Of a stretch of 64,000 bases of DNA, positions 8,474-15,925 are shown in pieces; position 1 is the stretch's first letter; each line of letters begins with the position of its first letter. Location: positions 105,031-169,030 of the forward strand of contig NZ_JAUCDS010000003.1 of assembly GCF_034674885.1 (NCBI RefSeq). Reading direction: 5' to 3'. This DNA comes from Castellaniella sp034674885. GTDB taxonomy: Bacteria; Pseudomonadota; Gammaproteobacteria; Burkholderiales; Burkholderiaceae_B. The position numbers and the translations under genes are program-made. The notes under the pieces were generated by a model. It made no database searches. It was given only the letters and a program-made list of their open reading frames with translations, and was not told where the DNA came from.

Positions 8474-9739
8474 ATGAGCACTACCCCGCCGTCCATTCGC
8501 CAACACACCGTCGTCATCGTGGGCGCCGGCACCGGCGGGGCTGCCGTTGCAGCCCGCCTGCGCCGCAACCAGGCCGATCTGGACATCGCCGTCATCGAAC
8601 CGTCCAGCCACCATGACTACCAGCCTGCCTGGACCCTGGTGGGCGGTGGCGCCTATCGGGCGGAGGACACGCGCCGCAACCTGCACGACTGCCTGCCGGA
8701 CGGCGTACGCCACATCGCGCAGCGCGTATCTCGTCTGCTGCCCGACGAGCGCCAGGTAGAACTGGACGACGGCAGCCGAGTGGCCTACGACTATCTGGTC
8801 GTGGCGGCGGGCATCCAGCTCAACTGGAACGCCATCGAAGGCTTGGCCGAATCTCTGGGCAAGGACGGCGTCACCAGCAACTACCGCTACGACCTGGCGC
8901 CCTATACCTGGGAACTGGTGAACGGATTCCGGGGCGGAAACGCCATCTTCACCCAGCCGGCTGGCGCGGTGAAATGCCCTGGCGCCCCGCAAAAGGCGCT
9001 GTACCTGGCGGCCGACCACTTCCGTCGCCAGGGCATCCGGCCAGCCAGCCTGCAGTTCCGTTCGGGGGGCGCATCGGTGTTCGGCATCCCGTTCTACGCC
9101 CAGGCCCTGGACAAGGTCATGGCATCCTATGGCGCCGAGCCGCACTACGGCCAGACGCTGGTGCAGGTACGCGGTCACGACCGGATCGCCATTTTCGAGT
9201 CCGTGGTGGATGGCCAGGTCGTGCGCGAAGAAGTGCCCTACGACATCCTGCACGTGGTGCCGCCGCAAAGCGCCCCGGACTTCATTCGCCAAAGCCCCCT
9301 GGCGGATGCCAGCGGCTGGCTGGAAGTCGACAAGCACACCCTGCGCCACCCCCGTTATCCGAATGTCTTCGGCCTGGGGGACTGCACGTCGACCCCCAAC
9401 AGCAAGACTGCCGCCGCCATCAAGAGCCAGGCGCCGGTGCTGGCCAGCAATCTGCTGGGCGCCCTGCGCGGCGCGGGCAACGTGGAGTCCTACGACGGCT
9501 ACGCCGCCTGCCCCCTGACCACGTCGCGCGGCAGGGTGCTGCTGGCCGAATTCACCTATGGCGGCACGATCACGCCCAGCCTGCCGCTGGATCCGCGCGT
9601 GCCGCGACGCTTCTACTGGTGGCTGAAGCGATCCTTCCTGCCCTGGTTCTACTGGAACATCCTGATCAAGGGGCGGGGCCTGCCGGTCACGCACAAATCA
9701 CGGGCGTTTCCGGCCGGCGCGCCTTCGGTACAACCCTGA
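8474..9739 (+). CDS. sqr: Sulfide:quinone oxidoreductase, type II
   Basis: 421 residues. N-terminal Rossmann motif VVIVGAGTGGAAVAARL (about 13-29), a second nucleotide segment around VAYDYLVVAAGIQLNW, and NVFGLGDCTSTPNSKTAAAI near residue 300. The redox cysteines expected for type II enzymes are visible in AVKCPGAPQKALY and YDGYAACPLTT, the pattern of mitochondrial SQOR. The basic, Trp-rich C terminus (RRFYWWLKRSFLPWFYWN) suits membrane association. It would oxidise sulfide and pass electrons to quinone. The YdfG-type gene follows 49 bases later on the same strand. Confidence 0.85.
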   Translation: MSTTPPSIRQHTVVIVGAGTGGAAVAARLRRNQADLDIAVIEPSSHHDYQPAWTLVGGGAYRAEDTRRNLHDCLPDGVRHIAQRVSRLLPDERQVELDDGSRVAYDYLVVAAGIQLNWNAIEGLAESLGKDGVTSNYRYDLAPYTWELVNGFRGGNAIFTQPAGAVKCPGAPQKALYLAADHFRRQGIRPASLQFRSGGASVFGIPFYAQALDKVMASYGAEPHYGQTLVQVRGHDRIAIFESVVDGQVVREEVPYDILHVVPPQSAPDFIRQSPLADASGWLEVDKHTLRHPRYPNVFGLGDCTSTPNSKTAAAIKSQAPVLASNLLGALRGAGNVESYDGYAACPLTTSRGRVLLAEFTYGGTITPSLPLDPRVPRRFYWWLKRSFLPWFYWNILIKGRGLPVTHKSRAFPAGAPSVQP

Positions 9740-9788
9740 TCGGCGTTAATGGTATCGTCTCTACTGGCTTTGGAATCAGGGAGACCCC

Positions 9789-10559
9789 ATGTCCGCATCC
9801 ACTCATCGTCTGGCTTTGGTCACCGGCGCCTCCGCCGGATTTGGGCGAGCCATCGCCACCGCCCTGTGCCGCGACGGCTGGACGGTCATCGGAGCGGCCC
9901 GCAGAAAGGACCGACTGCAGAACGTGCAGCGCGAACTGGGTGCCGGCTTCCACCCTCTGGAACTGGACGTCACATCTCCAGCCGGCATAGAACGCGCAGC
10001 GCTCCAGGTCGACAAGGAATTCCCTGACGGGCTGGATCTGCTCGTCAACAATGCCGGGCTGGCGCTGGGGGTCAAACCCGCCCAGCAGGCCGACGTGCAG
10101 GATTGGGAATCCATGATCCAGACCAACGTCATGGGCCTGAGCCGCATGGTTCACCGCTTCCTGCCGGGCATGGTGGCGCGCGACCGGGGCCACGTGGTCA
10201 ACATCGGTTCCGTCGCGGGGAATTACGCCTACCCGGGTGGCAACGTCTACGGCGCCACCAAGGCCTTCGTCAAGCAGCTCAGCCTGGGATTGCGGGCCGA
10301 CCTGCACGGCACGCGGATTCGCGTCACCAACATCGAGCCTGGCCTGGTCGGCGGGACGGAATTTTCCCAGGTGCGCCTGCACGGCGATCAAGCCCGCGCT
10401 GCCGCCGTGTACGAAAATGTCGAGGCCCTGCAGCCGGAAGACATCGCCGAAGCGGTTGTCTGGGCCGCCAGCCAGCCTGCGCGGGTCAACATCAACATCA
10501 TCGAAATCATGCCGGTTGCGCAAAGCCTGGTCGGCACACGCCTGCACCGGGCCTCCTGA
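9789..10559 (+). CDS. ydfG: Short-chain dehydrogenase, YdfG type (3-hydroxy acid / malonic semialdehyde reductase)
   Basis: 256 residues with the classical SDR layout: NADP-binding LVTGASAGFGRAIATAL (about 9-25), LVNNAGLALG (about 81-90), the catalytic Ser in NIGSVAGNYAYPG, and the YGATK active-site motif. Long segments such as VNNAGLALG, GNVYGATKAFVKQ and NIEPGLVGGTEFS are nearly those of E. coli YdfG. It reduces short 3-oxo acids or oxidises L-allo-threonine or serine with NADP. AGGGAGA lies just upstream of the ATG. Confidence 0.85.
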   Translation: MSASTHRLALVTGASAGFGRAIATALCRDGWTVIGAARRKDRLQNVQRELGAGFHPLELDVTSPAGIERAALQVDKEFPDGLDLLVNNAGLALGVKPAQQADVQDWESMIQTNVMGLSRMVHRFLPGMVARDRGHVVNIGSVAGNYAYPGGNVYGATKAFVKQLSLGLRADLHGTRIRVTNIEPGLVGGTEFSQVRLHGDQARAAAVYENVEALQPEDIAEAVVWAASQPARVNINIIEIMPVAQSLVGTRLHRAS

Positions 10560-10700
10560 TCCCGATCTGGACCCAGGCCAGGCGGTCGTACAGGGCATCA
10601 GCATTTACCCTTAAGCCCGTCTGGCCCAGTCGAATCGCTTGATGGCTCAAGCAATAGACATGCGGCTCTCAAGCCATCCAGGTCTTTTTCGAACAGCATG

Positions 10701-10733
10701 CTGGCCCTAAAACTTCACTGCATCTGGACCTAG
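10701..10733 (+). promoter_or_regulatory. Candidate TauR direct-repeat operator of the tauABC-tauR promoter
   Basis: Two direct repeats, CTGGCCCTAA (10701-10710) and CTGGACCTAG (10724-10733), start exactly 23 bp apart in the 272-base gap upstream of tauA. Counting the first base of the second repeat as zero, a -10-like CACCAT lies at +30 to +35. The same arrangement recurs upstream of both tauX copies. The motif resembles the direct repeat I recall for TauR of Rhodobacter capsulatus. MocR-type activators typically bind direct repeats next to or overlapping -35. Confidence 0.7.
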
Positions 10734-10831
10734 TCTCCCTGGGCAACTATGGGCACCATGAATGAACGCACGGAATGCCGGAACAAGCCACCTGCCGGCG
10801 CCCTGCCCTTCGAAAAATCAAGGAGACGACT

Positions 10832-11875
10832 GTGAACCCATTGTTTCGCCCTATCCGCAAACTGGCAGCACTCAGTATCCTGGCGGGTGCGCTGGGCATG
10901 AGCGGCAGCGCGCTGGCAGCCACCAAAGTGGTTGTCGGCTATCAACAGATCGTCGGACCTTTCGTCAGCGCCATCGCCGACGGCAGTTTCGACAAGGCCC
11001 TGAACGAAGCCGGCTACGAGATCGACTGGCGCCAGTTCAGCTCGGCTGGTGACATTTCCAGCGCCTTTGCATCCCGCGACGTGCCCATCGGGGTCCTGGG
11101 CTCGACCGGCATCACGGCCGCCGTCACGCGCGGCGTCAACATGGAACTCTTCTGGATCCTGGACAACATCGGCAAATCCGAGGCCCTGATCGCCCGCAAC
11201 GGGTCAGGCATCGAAAAACCAAAGGATCTGGTGGGCAAGAAAGTCGGTGTGCCCTTCGTCTCGACGTCCCACTTCCACCTGCTGGTGGCGATGAACGACA
11301 TCTGGCGGATCAAGGCCGGCGACGTGCAGATCCTGAACATGCAGCCGCCCCAGATCGTGGCTGCCTGGCAGCGTGGCGACATCGATGCTGCCTACGTCTG
11401 GCCGCCTGCACTGACCGAAATCGAGAAGACCGGCCACAAGATCGCTGATTCCGAGGAAATCGGCAAACAGAGCGTACCGACGTTCGATGGCATCGTGGCT
11501 GACAAGGACTGGGCCGCCAAGAACCCGAAGTTCATGGCCGCATTCACCCAAGTCCTGGCCAAGGCCTACCAGGGTTTTGACGCTCGCAAGGGCTCCCTGA
11601 CGGCAGATTCGCCCGAGATCAAGGGGATCGTCAAGATGATCGGCGGAACACCGGCCGATATCGCCAGCGCGATGAACCTGCTGCTCTTCCCGGATGCCAA
11701 GGAACAGTCCTCCGCCATGTGGCTGGGCGGCGGCAAGGATTCCGGCGCCGTCAAGGCTCTGACCGCCAGCGCCGCGTTCCTGAAGGCGCAGCGCCAGATC
11801 AACGCTCCCCTGGGCGACTATGCACCGTTCGTGAACGCCAGCTACGCCGAAGCCGCCGCAAAGGCCGGCCAGTGA
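10832..11875 (+). CDS. tauA: Taurine ABC transporter, periplasmic binding protein TauA
   Basis: 347 residues from GTG 10832, chosen because AAGGAG stands 5-6 bases upstream and the product then begins directly with a signal peptide (about 1-29, ending ALA-ATK). The mature protein is a sulfonate/taurine-type binding protein: VVVGYQQIVGPF, FGS-like loop VLGSTGITAAVTRGVNMEL, KDLVGKKVGVPFVSTSHFH and AAYVWPPALTEI. It captures taurine in the periplasm for TauBC. It is the first gene of tauABC-tauR; a 123-base hairpin-rich gap separates it from tauB. Confidence 0.92.
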   Translation: MNPLFRPIRKLAALSILAGALGMSGSALAATKVVVGYQQIVGPFVSAIADGSFDKALNEAGYEIDWRQFSSAGDISSAFASRDVPIGVLGSTGITAAVTRGVNMELFWILDNIGKSEALIARNGSGIEKPKDLVGKKVGVPFVSTSHFHLLVAMNDIWRIKAGDVQILNMQPPQIVAAWQRGDIDAAYVWPPALTEIEKTGHKIADSEEIGKQSVPTFDGIVADKDWAAKNPKFMAAFTQVLAKAYQGFDARKGSLTADSPEIKGIVKMIGGTPADIASAMNLLLFPDAKEQSSAMWLGGGKDSGAVKALTASAAFLKAQRQINAPLGDYAPFVNASYAEAAAKAGQ

Positions 11876-11881
11876 CCGGAG

Positions 11882-11975
11882 GGCCGCACGCAGAGGCGGC
11901 CTGATCACACCCATGGGGGCGGACACACACCTGCCCCCATCCGGAAGCGCCGCCATGCCCGGCGGCGGCTTCCGG
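11882..11975 (+). other. Three consecutive stem-loops between tauA and tauB
   Basis: The tauA-tauB gap holds GGCCGC/GCGGCC (11882-11887 with 11896-11901), ATGGGGGC/GCCCCCAT (11913-11920 with 11933-11940) and the long CCGGAAGC-GCCGCC / GGCGGC-G-GCTTCCGG stem (11941-11975). None is followed by a T run. Such hairpins after a binding-protein gene usually protect its mRNA or attenuate read-through, giving more binding protein than permease. Confidence 0.65.
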
Positions 11976-11998
11976 GCAGTACAGAAGGAGACATCACC

Positions 11999-12826
11999 AT
12001 GACCGCGCCGATGGGCAATCTCAGTATCCGCAACGCCAGTGTCACCTATCCGTCTCAGCGGTTCGGTGGCGCCGTCACTGCCTTGAAGAACGTCAATCTG
12101 GAAATCGCCCCGGGTGATTTCGTCGTCGCCCTGGGGGCGTCCGGATGCGGCAAGACCACTCTCCTGAGCGTGCTTGCCGGCTTCCTGACACCCACCGAGG
12201 GCGAGATCCTGCTGAATGGCCAGCCCGTCCTGGGGCCCGGTCCGGATCGCGGCGTCGTCTTCCAGAAGCACGCGCTGCTGCCGTGGCTGAACGTCATCGA
12301 CAACACCGAATTCGGGCTCAAGCTGCAAGGCGTGTCCAAGGCAAAGCGCCACGAGGTCGCCGCGCGCAACCTGGAACTGGTCGGCCTGGCGGATTTCCAT
12401 AAACACATGATCTATCAGCTGTCAGGCGGCATGCAACAGCGCGTGGGCATCGCCCGCGCCCTGACCTGCAATCCGGCCATGCTGCTGATGGACGAACCCA
12501 TGGCGGCGCTGGACGCGCTGTCGCGCGAAACCATCCAGGAATTGCTGCTGGATGTCTGGGAACATACGCACAAGATGTTCTTCTTCATCACGCACAGCGT
12601 GGAAGAAGCCTTGTTCCTGGGGTCCAAACTCGTCGTGATGTCGCCACGCCCCGGGCGGATCACCAATACATACGAACTGGATTTCAACCGGCGTTTCCTG
12701 GAAACCCGGAACGCGCGGGCGATCAAGTCCAGCCCGGACTTCATCAAGATGCGCGAAACTGTGCTGGACATCATTTACGGCGACGAACGCGAGGCGGGTG
12801 AGCCGGTGGAGTACCAACATGCCTGA
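11999..12826 (+). CDS. tauB: Taurine ABC transporter ATP-binding protein TauB
   Basis: 275 residues. Walker A GASGCGKTTLLS (about 44-55), Q-loop region VVFQKHALLPWLNV, ABC signature LSGGMQQRVGIARAL (about 140-154), Walker B LLMDEPMAALDALSRE and switch His in FFITHSVEEALFLG. It powers taurine import with TauC. AGAAGGAGACATCACC precedes the ATG. The end overlaps the chosen tauC start by 8 bases, so the two are translationally coupled. Confidence 0.92.
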   Translation: MTAPMGNLSIRNASVTYPSQRFGGAVTALKNVNLEIAPGDFVVALGASGCGKTTLLSVLAGFLTPTEGEILLNGQPVLGPGPDRGVVFQKHALLPWLNVIDNTEFGLKLQGVSKAKRHEVAARNLELVGLADFHKHMIYQLSGGMQQRVGIARALTCNPAMLLMDEPMAALDALSRETIQELLLDVWEHTHKMFFFITHSVEEALFLGSKLVVMSPRPGRITNTYELDFNRRFLETRNARAIKSSPDFIKMRETVLDIIYGDEREAGEPVEYQHA

Positions 12827-13691
12827 AACCGTCTTGAAGCTCACTCAACGGAGCCCCATCATGTCCCCATCCAGAACGAAAAAGCGGCGCTCGGCCCAAC
12901 CCGGCAAGGTCTACGGGGCGCCTGGTGCAGGCTACAGCAGCCACATCAGCACGATGACCGCGCTGTTCCTGATCGCGCTCTGGTTCCTGGTCACCGGCAT
13001 GGGATGGATCAAGCCGATCTTCCTGCCATCGCCGATCGCCGTCTACGACAAATTCATCGAGGCCGTGACCATCGGCGTTGCCAATTCCACGTTGGCCCAG
13101 CATACGATGGCCAGCCTGGGACGTGTCATGGGCGCCTTCGTCCTGGCGCTGGTCACAGCGGTTCCCATCGGGATCCTGATGGGAGTGAACCGGGTGATGC
13201 GCGGGCTCTTCGATCCGATCATCGAGTTCTACCGCCCCCTGCCTCCGCTGGCCTATCTGCCCTTGGTGATCATCTGGTTCGGTATCGGCGAGTTCCCCAA
13301 GATCTTCCTGATCTTCCTGGCCATCTTCGCGCCCATGGCGATTGCCGCGCGCGCCGGGGTCAAGTCCGTGTCGATCGAGCAGATCCACGCAGCCTACGCC
13401 ATGGGCGGCAGCCGCGCACAGATCATCTATCACGTGATCCTGAAGGCCGCCATGCCTGAAATCTTCACCGGCATGCGCATCGGCATCGGCGTGGGCTGGA
13501 CCACGCTGGTGGCGGCCGAAATGGTAGCCTCCGCGCGCGGCCTGGGCTTCATGGTGCTCAATGCCGCCCAGTATCTGGCCAGCGATACGGTCATCATGGG
13601 GATCATCGTGATCGGTTTCTTCGCCCTGGCGTTCGACTTGCTGCTGCGCTATCTCGAGCGCGTTATGATCCCCTGGAAAGGAAAAATCTAA
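12819..13691 (+). CDS. tauC: Taurine ABC transporter permease TauC
   Basis: 290 residues from ATG 12819, which overlaps tauB and has GGAG 7 bases upstream; an ATG at 12861 with its own GGAG is an alternative. After a basic N terminus there are about six membrane helices. The binding-protein-dependent permease EAA loop is IEQIHAAYAMGGSRAQIIYH. The segment FLPSPIAVYDKFIE and GWTTLVAAEMVASARGLGFM are typical of the TauC/SsuC family. The tauR gene starts 21 bases after the stop, so the operon continues. Confidence 0.92.
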   Translation: MPETVLKLTQRSPIMSPSRTKKRRSAQPGKVYGAPGAGYSSHISTMTALFLIALWFLVTGMGWIKPIFLPSPIAVYDKFIEAVTIGVANSTLAQHTMASLGRVMGAFVLALVTAVPIGILMGVNRVMRGLFDPIIEFYRPLPPLAYLPLVIIWFGIGEFPKIFLIFLAIFAPMAIAARAGVKSVSIEQIHAAYAMGGSRAQIIYHVILKAAMPEIFTGMRIGIGVGWTTLVAAEMVASARGLGFMVLNAAQYLASDTVIMGIIVIGFFALAFDLLLRYLERVMIPWKGKI

Positions 13692-13712
13692 AAAGCCAAA
13701 AGGTTCGCACGC

Positions 13713-15215
13713 ATGTCAGAGATCGGCCCTGTCAGTTCGGTTCAATGGTCGGCACTGTTCGAACGCGTCAACGACTACAACCTCAGCCTGCAGGGCCGCA
13801 TCCGTCAGATGCTGGTGTCCGCCATCCTGGGCGGACACTTGCCGCCTGGCGCTCCGGTGCCTTCAAGCCGGGAACTGGGCCGCGCCCTGGGTGTGGCGCG
13901 CAACACCGTGGTCTTCGCCTACCAGCAGCTGGTGGTCGAGGGCTACCTGGAATCCCGTGAGCGCAGCGGCCACTTCATCGCCAAAGACCTGCCGGCGACC
14001 CAGCTGCAGCCGCCCGCCCTCCCCGCCGATACCCCCGTGAGCAACCAGGCAGACTGGGACCGGCGTCTGGTCTTTCATCCATCCCGCCAGCGCAACATCG
14101 TCAAGCCATCCAACTGGCAAAGCATGCGCTATCCCTTCATCTACGCGCAATTCGACGCCAAGCAGTTCCCCACGGCGGAATGGCGCGAATGCTGCATGCG
14201 GGCGCTGTCCGTGCTGGATATCCGTGTCTGGGCGCCAGACCTGATCACTCACGATGACCAGACGCTGATCGAGGCGATCCGCAATCAGGTGCTGCCGCGC
14301 CGGGGCATCTGGGCAGAATCCGATGAAATCGTCGTCACCGTGGGTGCGCAGCACGCACTGTACCTGGTTGCCAATCTGCTGATCCACAGCCACACGGTGG
14401 TTGGCATCGAGGACCCTGGCTACCCCGATGCGCGCAATATCTTCGCCCACCGCACGGAACGCCTGGTGCCGCTGCCTGTCGACGACGACGGCCTGTGCCT
14501 GTCGCCCATCCTGCAGCACTGCGACTATCTGTTCGTCACGCCCAGCCACCAATGCCCGACCAACGCGACCCTGTCCATGGAACGCCGCGTTGCCCTGCTG
14601 GAATTGGCCCGGCGCACCGACACCATCCTGATCGAAGACGACTACGAGACCGAAAACAGCTACGACGGCCACCATTCGCCGGCCCTCAAGAGCCTGGACA
14701 AGCACGGTCGGGTACTGTACATAGGCAGTCTGTCCAAAAGCTTCGCTCCGGGCCTGCGACTGGGCTACATCGTGGCCCCCCGCGAACTGGTGGTGGAATT
14801 ACGCGCCTTGCGCAGACTGATGCTGCGCCATCCACCCGCCTATCTGCAGCGGGCCTTCGCCCTGTTCATCTCGTTGGGCCATTATCACGCCCTGCTGCGG
14901 CGCCTGTCGCTGGTCTATGCCGAACGCGCCCAGGTGCTGCAGGCCGCCGTGCGCGAATACCTGCCGCAATTCCACGGCAAGCCCATCCATGGCGGGTCTT
15001 CCTGGTGGGTCCAGGGGCCCGACGACGTCGACACCGAACGCCTGGCACTGGCCGCGCTGGATGCGGGCATCGTCATCGAGCCCGGTCATGTCTTCCACCA
15101 TCATCTGCATTCCAGCGACCGCAGCCATATCCGCCTGGGCTTCTCATCCATCGACAAGGACGCCATTCCCGAGGGCATCCGCGCGCTGGCGGATGTCCTG
15201 AGGACGATGAAGTAA
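13713..15215 (+). CDS. tauR: MocR/GntR-family regulator TauR with aminotransferase-like domain
   Basis: 500 residues. A GntR winged helix (about 22-95: LQGRIRQMLVSAILGG, SSRELGRALGVARNTV, YLESRERSGHFIA) is fused to a fold-type I aminotransferase domain (about 150-495). The PLP-binding Lys is expected in GSLSKSFAPGLRLGY (about 338-352), with the PLP-contacting Asp/Tyr region in IEDDYETENSYDG. It is the last gene of tauABC-tauR. In other bacteria TauR activates taurine genes with taurine as signal. The direct repeats at 10701, 15703 and 32739 are its likely sites. Confidence 0.88.
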   Translation: MSEIGPVSSVQWSALFERVNDYNLSLQGRIRQMLVSAILGGHLPPGAPVPSSRELGRALGVARNTVVFAYQQLVVEGYLESRERSGHFIAKDLPATQLQPPALPADTPVSNQADWDRRLVFHPSRQRNIVKPSNWQSMRYPFIYAQFDAKQFPTAEWRECCMRALSVLDIRVWAPDLITHDDQTLIEAIRNQVLPRRGIWAESDEIVVTVGAQHALYLVANLLIHSHTVVGIEDPGYPDARNIFAHRTERLVPLPVDDDGLCLSPILQHCDYLFVTPSHQCPTNATLSMERRVALLELARRTDTILIEDDYETENSYDGHHSPALKSLDKHGRVLYIGSLSKSFAPGLRLGYIVAPRELVVELRALRRLMLRHPPAYLQRAFALFISLGHYHALLRRLSLVYAERAQVLQAAVREYLPQFHGKPIHGGSSWWVQGPDDVDTERLALAALDAGIVIEPGHVFHHHLHSSDRSHIRLGFSSIDKDAIPEGIRALADVLRTMK

Positions 15216-15226
15216 AGAGCCCCGGC

Positions 15227-15613
15227 TCAGCCGGGCAAGTGAGGGCGCTGCTTGCGAAAGGCATTCTTCAGGATGATCTTGCCGTCCTTGAAGACCAGCA
15301 GGTCCACCATATTGGCTTCGATGCGCGAACCATCGCTCGTGGTGCCGGTGAAGGTCGACTCCATGACGCCGTTGTTGCCGCTGGCCCAGCAGCGCGCATT
15401 GCGCCAGGCCGCGTCGGGGATGATCTGCCAGGCGGCCTCGAAGGCCTTGCGCACTGCTGCCGGCCCTTCGTGCCGGGCGCCGCAGGCCAGAGGCCCGGCC
15501 ACGCCTTCGAAGACACAGTCTTCGTGCATGAACGACATCAGGGCTTCGATGTCATGTCGATTCCACGCATCGCCGAAGGCTTCGATGATGCTTTGCAAGT
15601 CTTTCTGAGTCAT
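15227..15613 (-). CDS. NTF2/SnoaL-like protein, second copy of the TauX-type small subunit
   Basis: 128 residues from ATG 15613, preceded by AGGAGACACACGGAC; a longer in-frame start at 15676 adds unconserved residues. SnoaL/NTF2-like cone fold: AFGDAWNRHDIEALM, HEDCVFEGVAG, RHEGPAAVRKAFEAAW and DGSRIEANMVDLLVFKDGKI. By eye it matches the protein encoded at 32257-32649 at about 105 of 128 positions. That copy precedes the tauY-type gene, so this one is probably a TauX paralogue without an adjacent large subunit. It is convergent with tauR, divergent from xsc, and has its own TauR-type box. Its separate role is unknown. Confidence 0.75.
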   Translation of the reverse strand: MTQKDLQSIIEAFGDAWNRHDIEALMSFMHEDCVFEGVAGPLACGARHEGPAAVRKAFEAAWQIIPDAAWRNARCWASGNNGVMESTFTGTTSDGSRIEANMVDLLVFKDGKIILKNAFRKQRPHLPG

Positions 15614-15702
15614 GTCCGTGTGTCTCCTGTGTGTGCTTCGGGCTGCGCCACGGGCGATCCCTGGTCCGGCAACCATACGGTAGAAGAGGAAGGCGGCCCA
15701 GG

Positions 15703-15735
15703 CTAGGTCCAGACGAGACGTTTCAGTTGCGCCAG
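15703..15735 (-). promoter_or_regulatory. Candidate TauR operator of the second tauX copy
   Basis: Read on the minus strand, CTGGACCTAG (15712 to 15703) is identical to the tauA box. A CTGG-starting element, CTGGCGCAAC (15735 to 15726), lies exactly 23 bp upstream. A -10-like TACCGT follows at +30 to +35, within CTACCGTATG, which nearly repeats CTACTGTATG at the same distance in the tauX-tauY promoter. Confidence 0.68.
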
Positions 15736-15847
15736 ATCATCGTGCCAAAACCTGTGCTGCTTCTTGTACATGAAACACTACGTTCCGGTTTCAGAAATTC
15801 GGTTTGACTTTTAAAAAACTATCAGTAGAATCTGAATTACGAAATAA

Positions 15848-15864
15848 CGAGATCATTTATCTCG
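15848..15864 (+). promoter_or_regulatory. Inverted repeat CGAGAT-N5-ATCTCG upstream of xsc
   Basis: The 312-base region between the tauX copy and xsc (15614-15925) is AT-rich on its xsc side (15780-15870). It holds a perfect 6-bp dyad with a 5-base spacer, 62 bases before the xsc start. It does not match the TauR box and may bind another regulator responding to sulfoacetaldehyde or isethionate. The remainder of the gap shows only the TauR-type box at 15703-15735. Confidence 0.4.
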
Positions 15865-15925
15865 ATATCCGAAACACAGAGACTTACCGCCCCTCTTTCG
15901 CACTCGCATACCAGGAGACAACACA

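Noticed and set aside
10567..10576. An extra TauR-like box CTGGACCCAG
   Set aside because: It lies 134 bases from the tauA repeats, just after the SDR stop, has no partner at 23 bp in the right orientation and lacks CTAG. CTGG is very frequent here.
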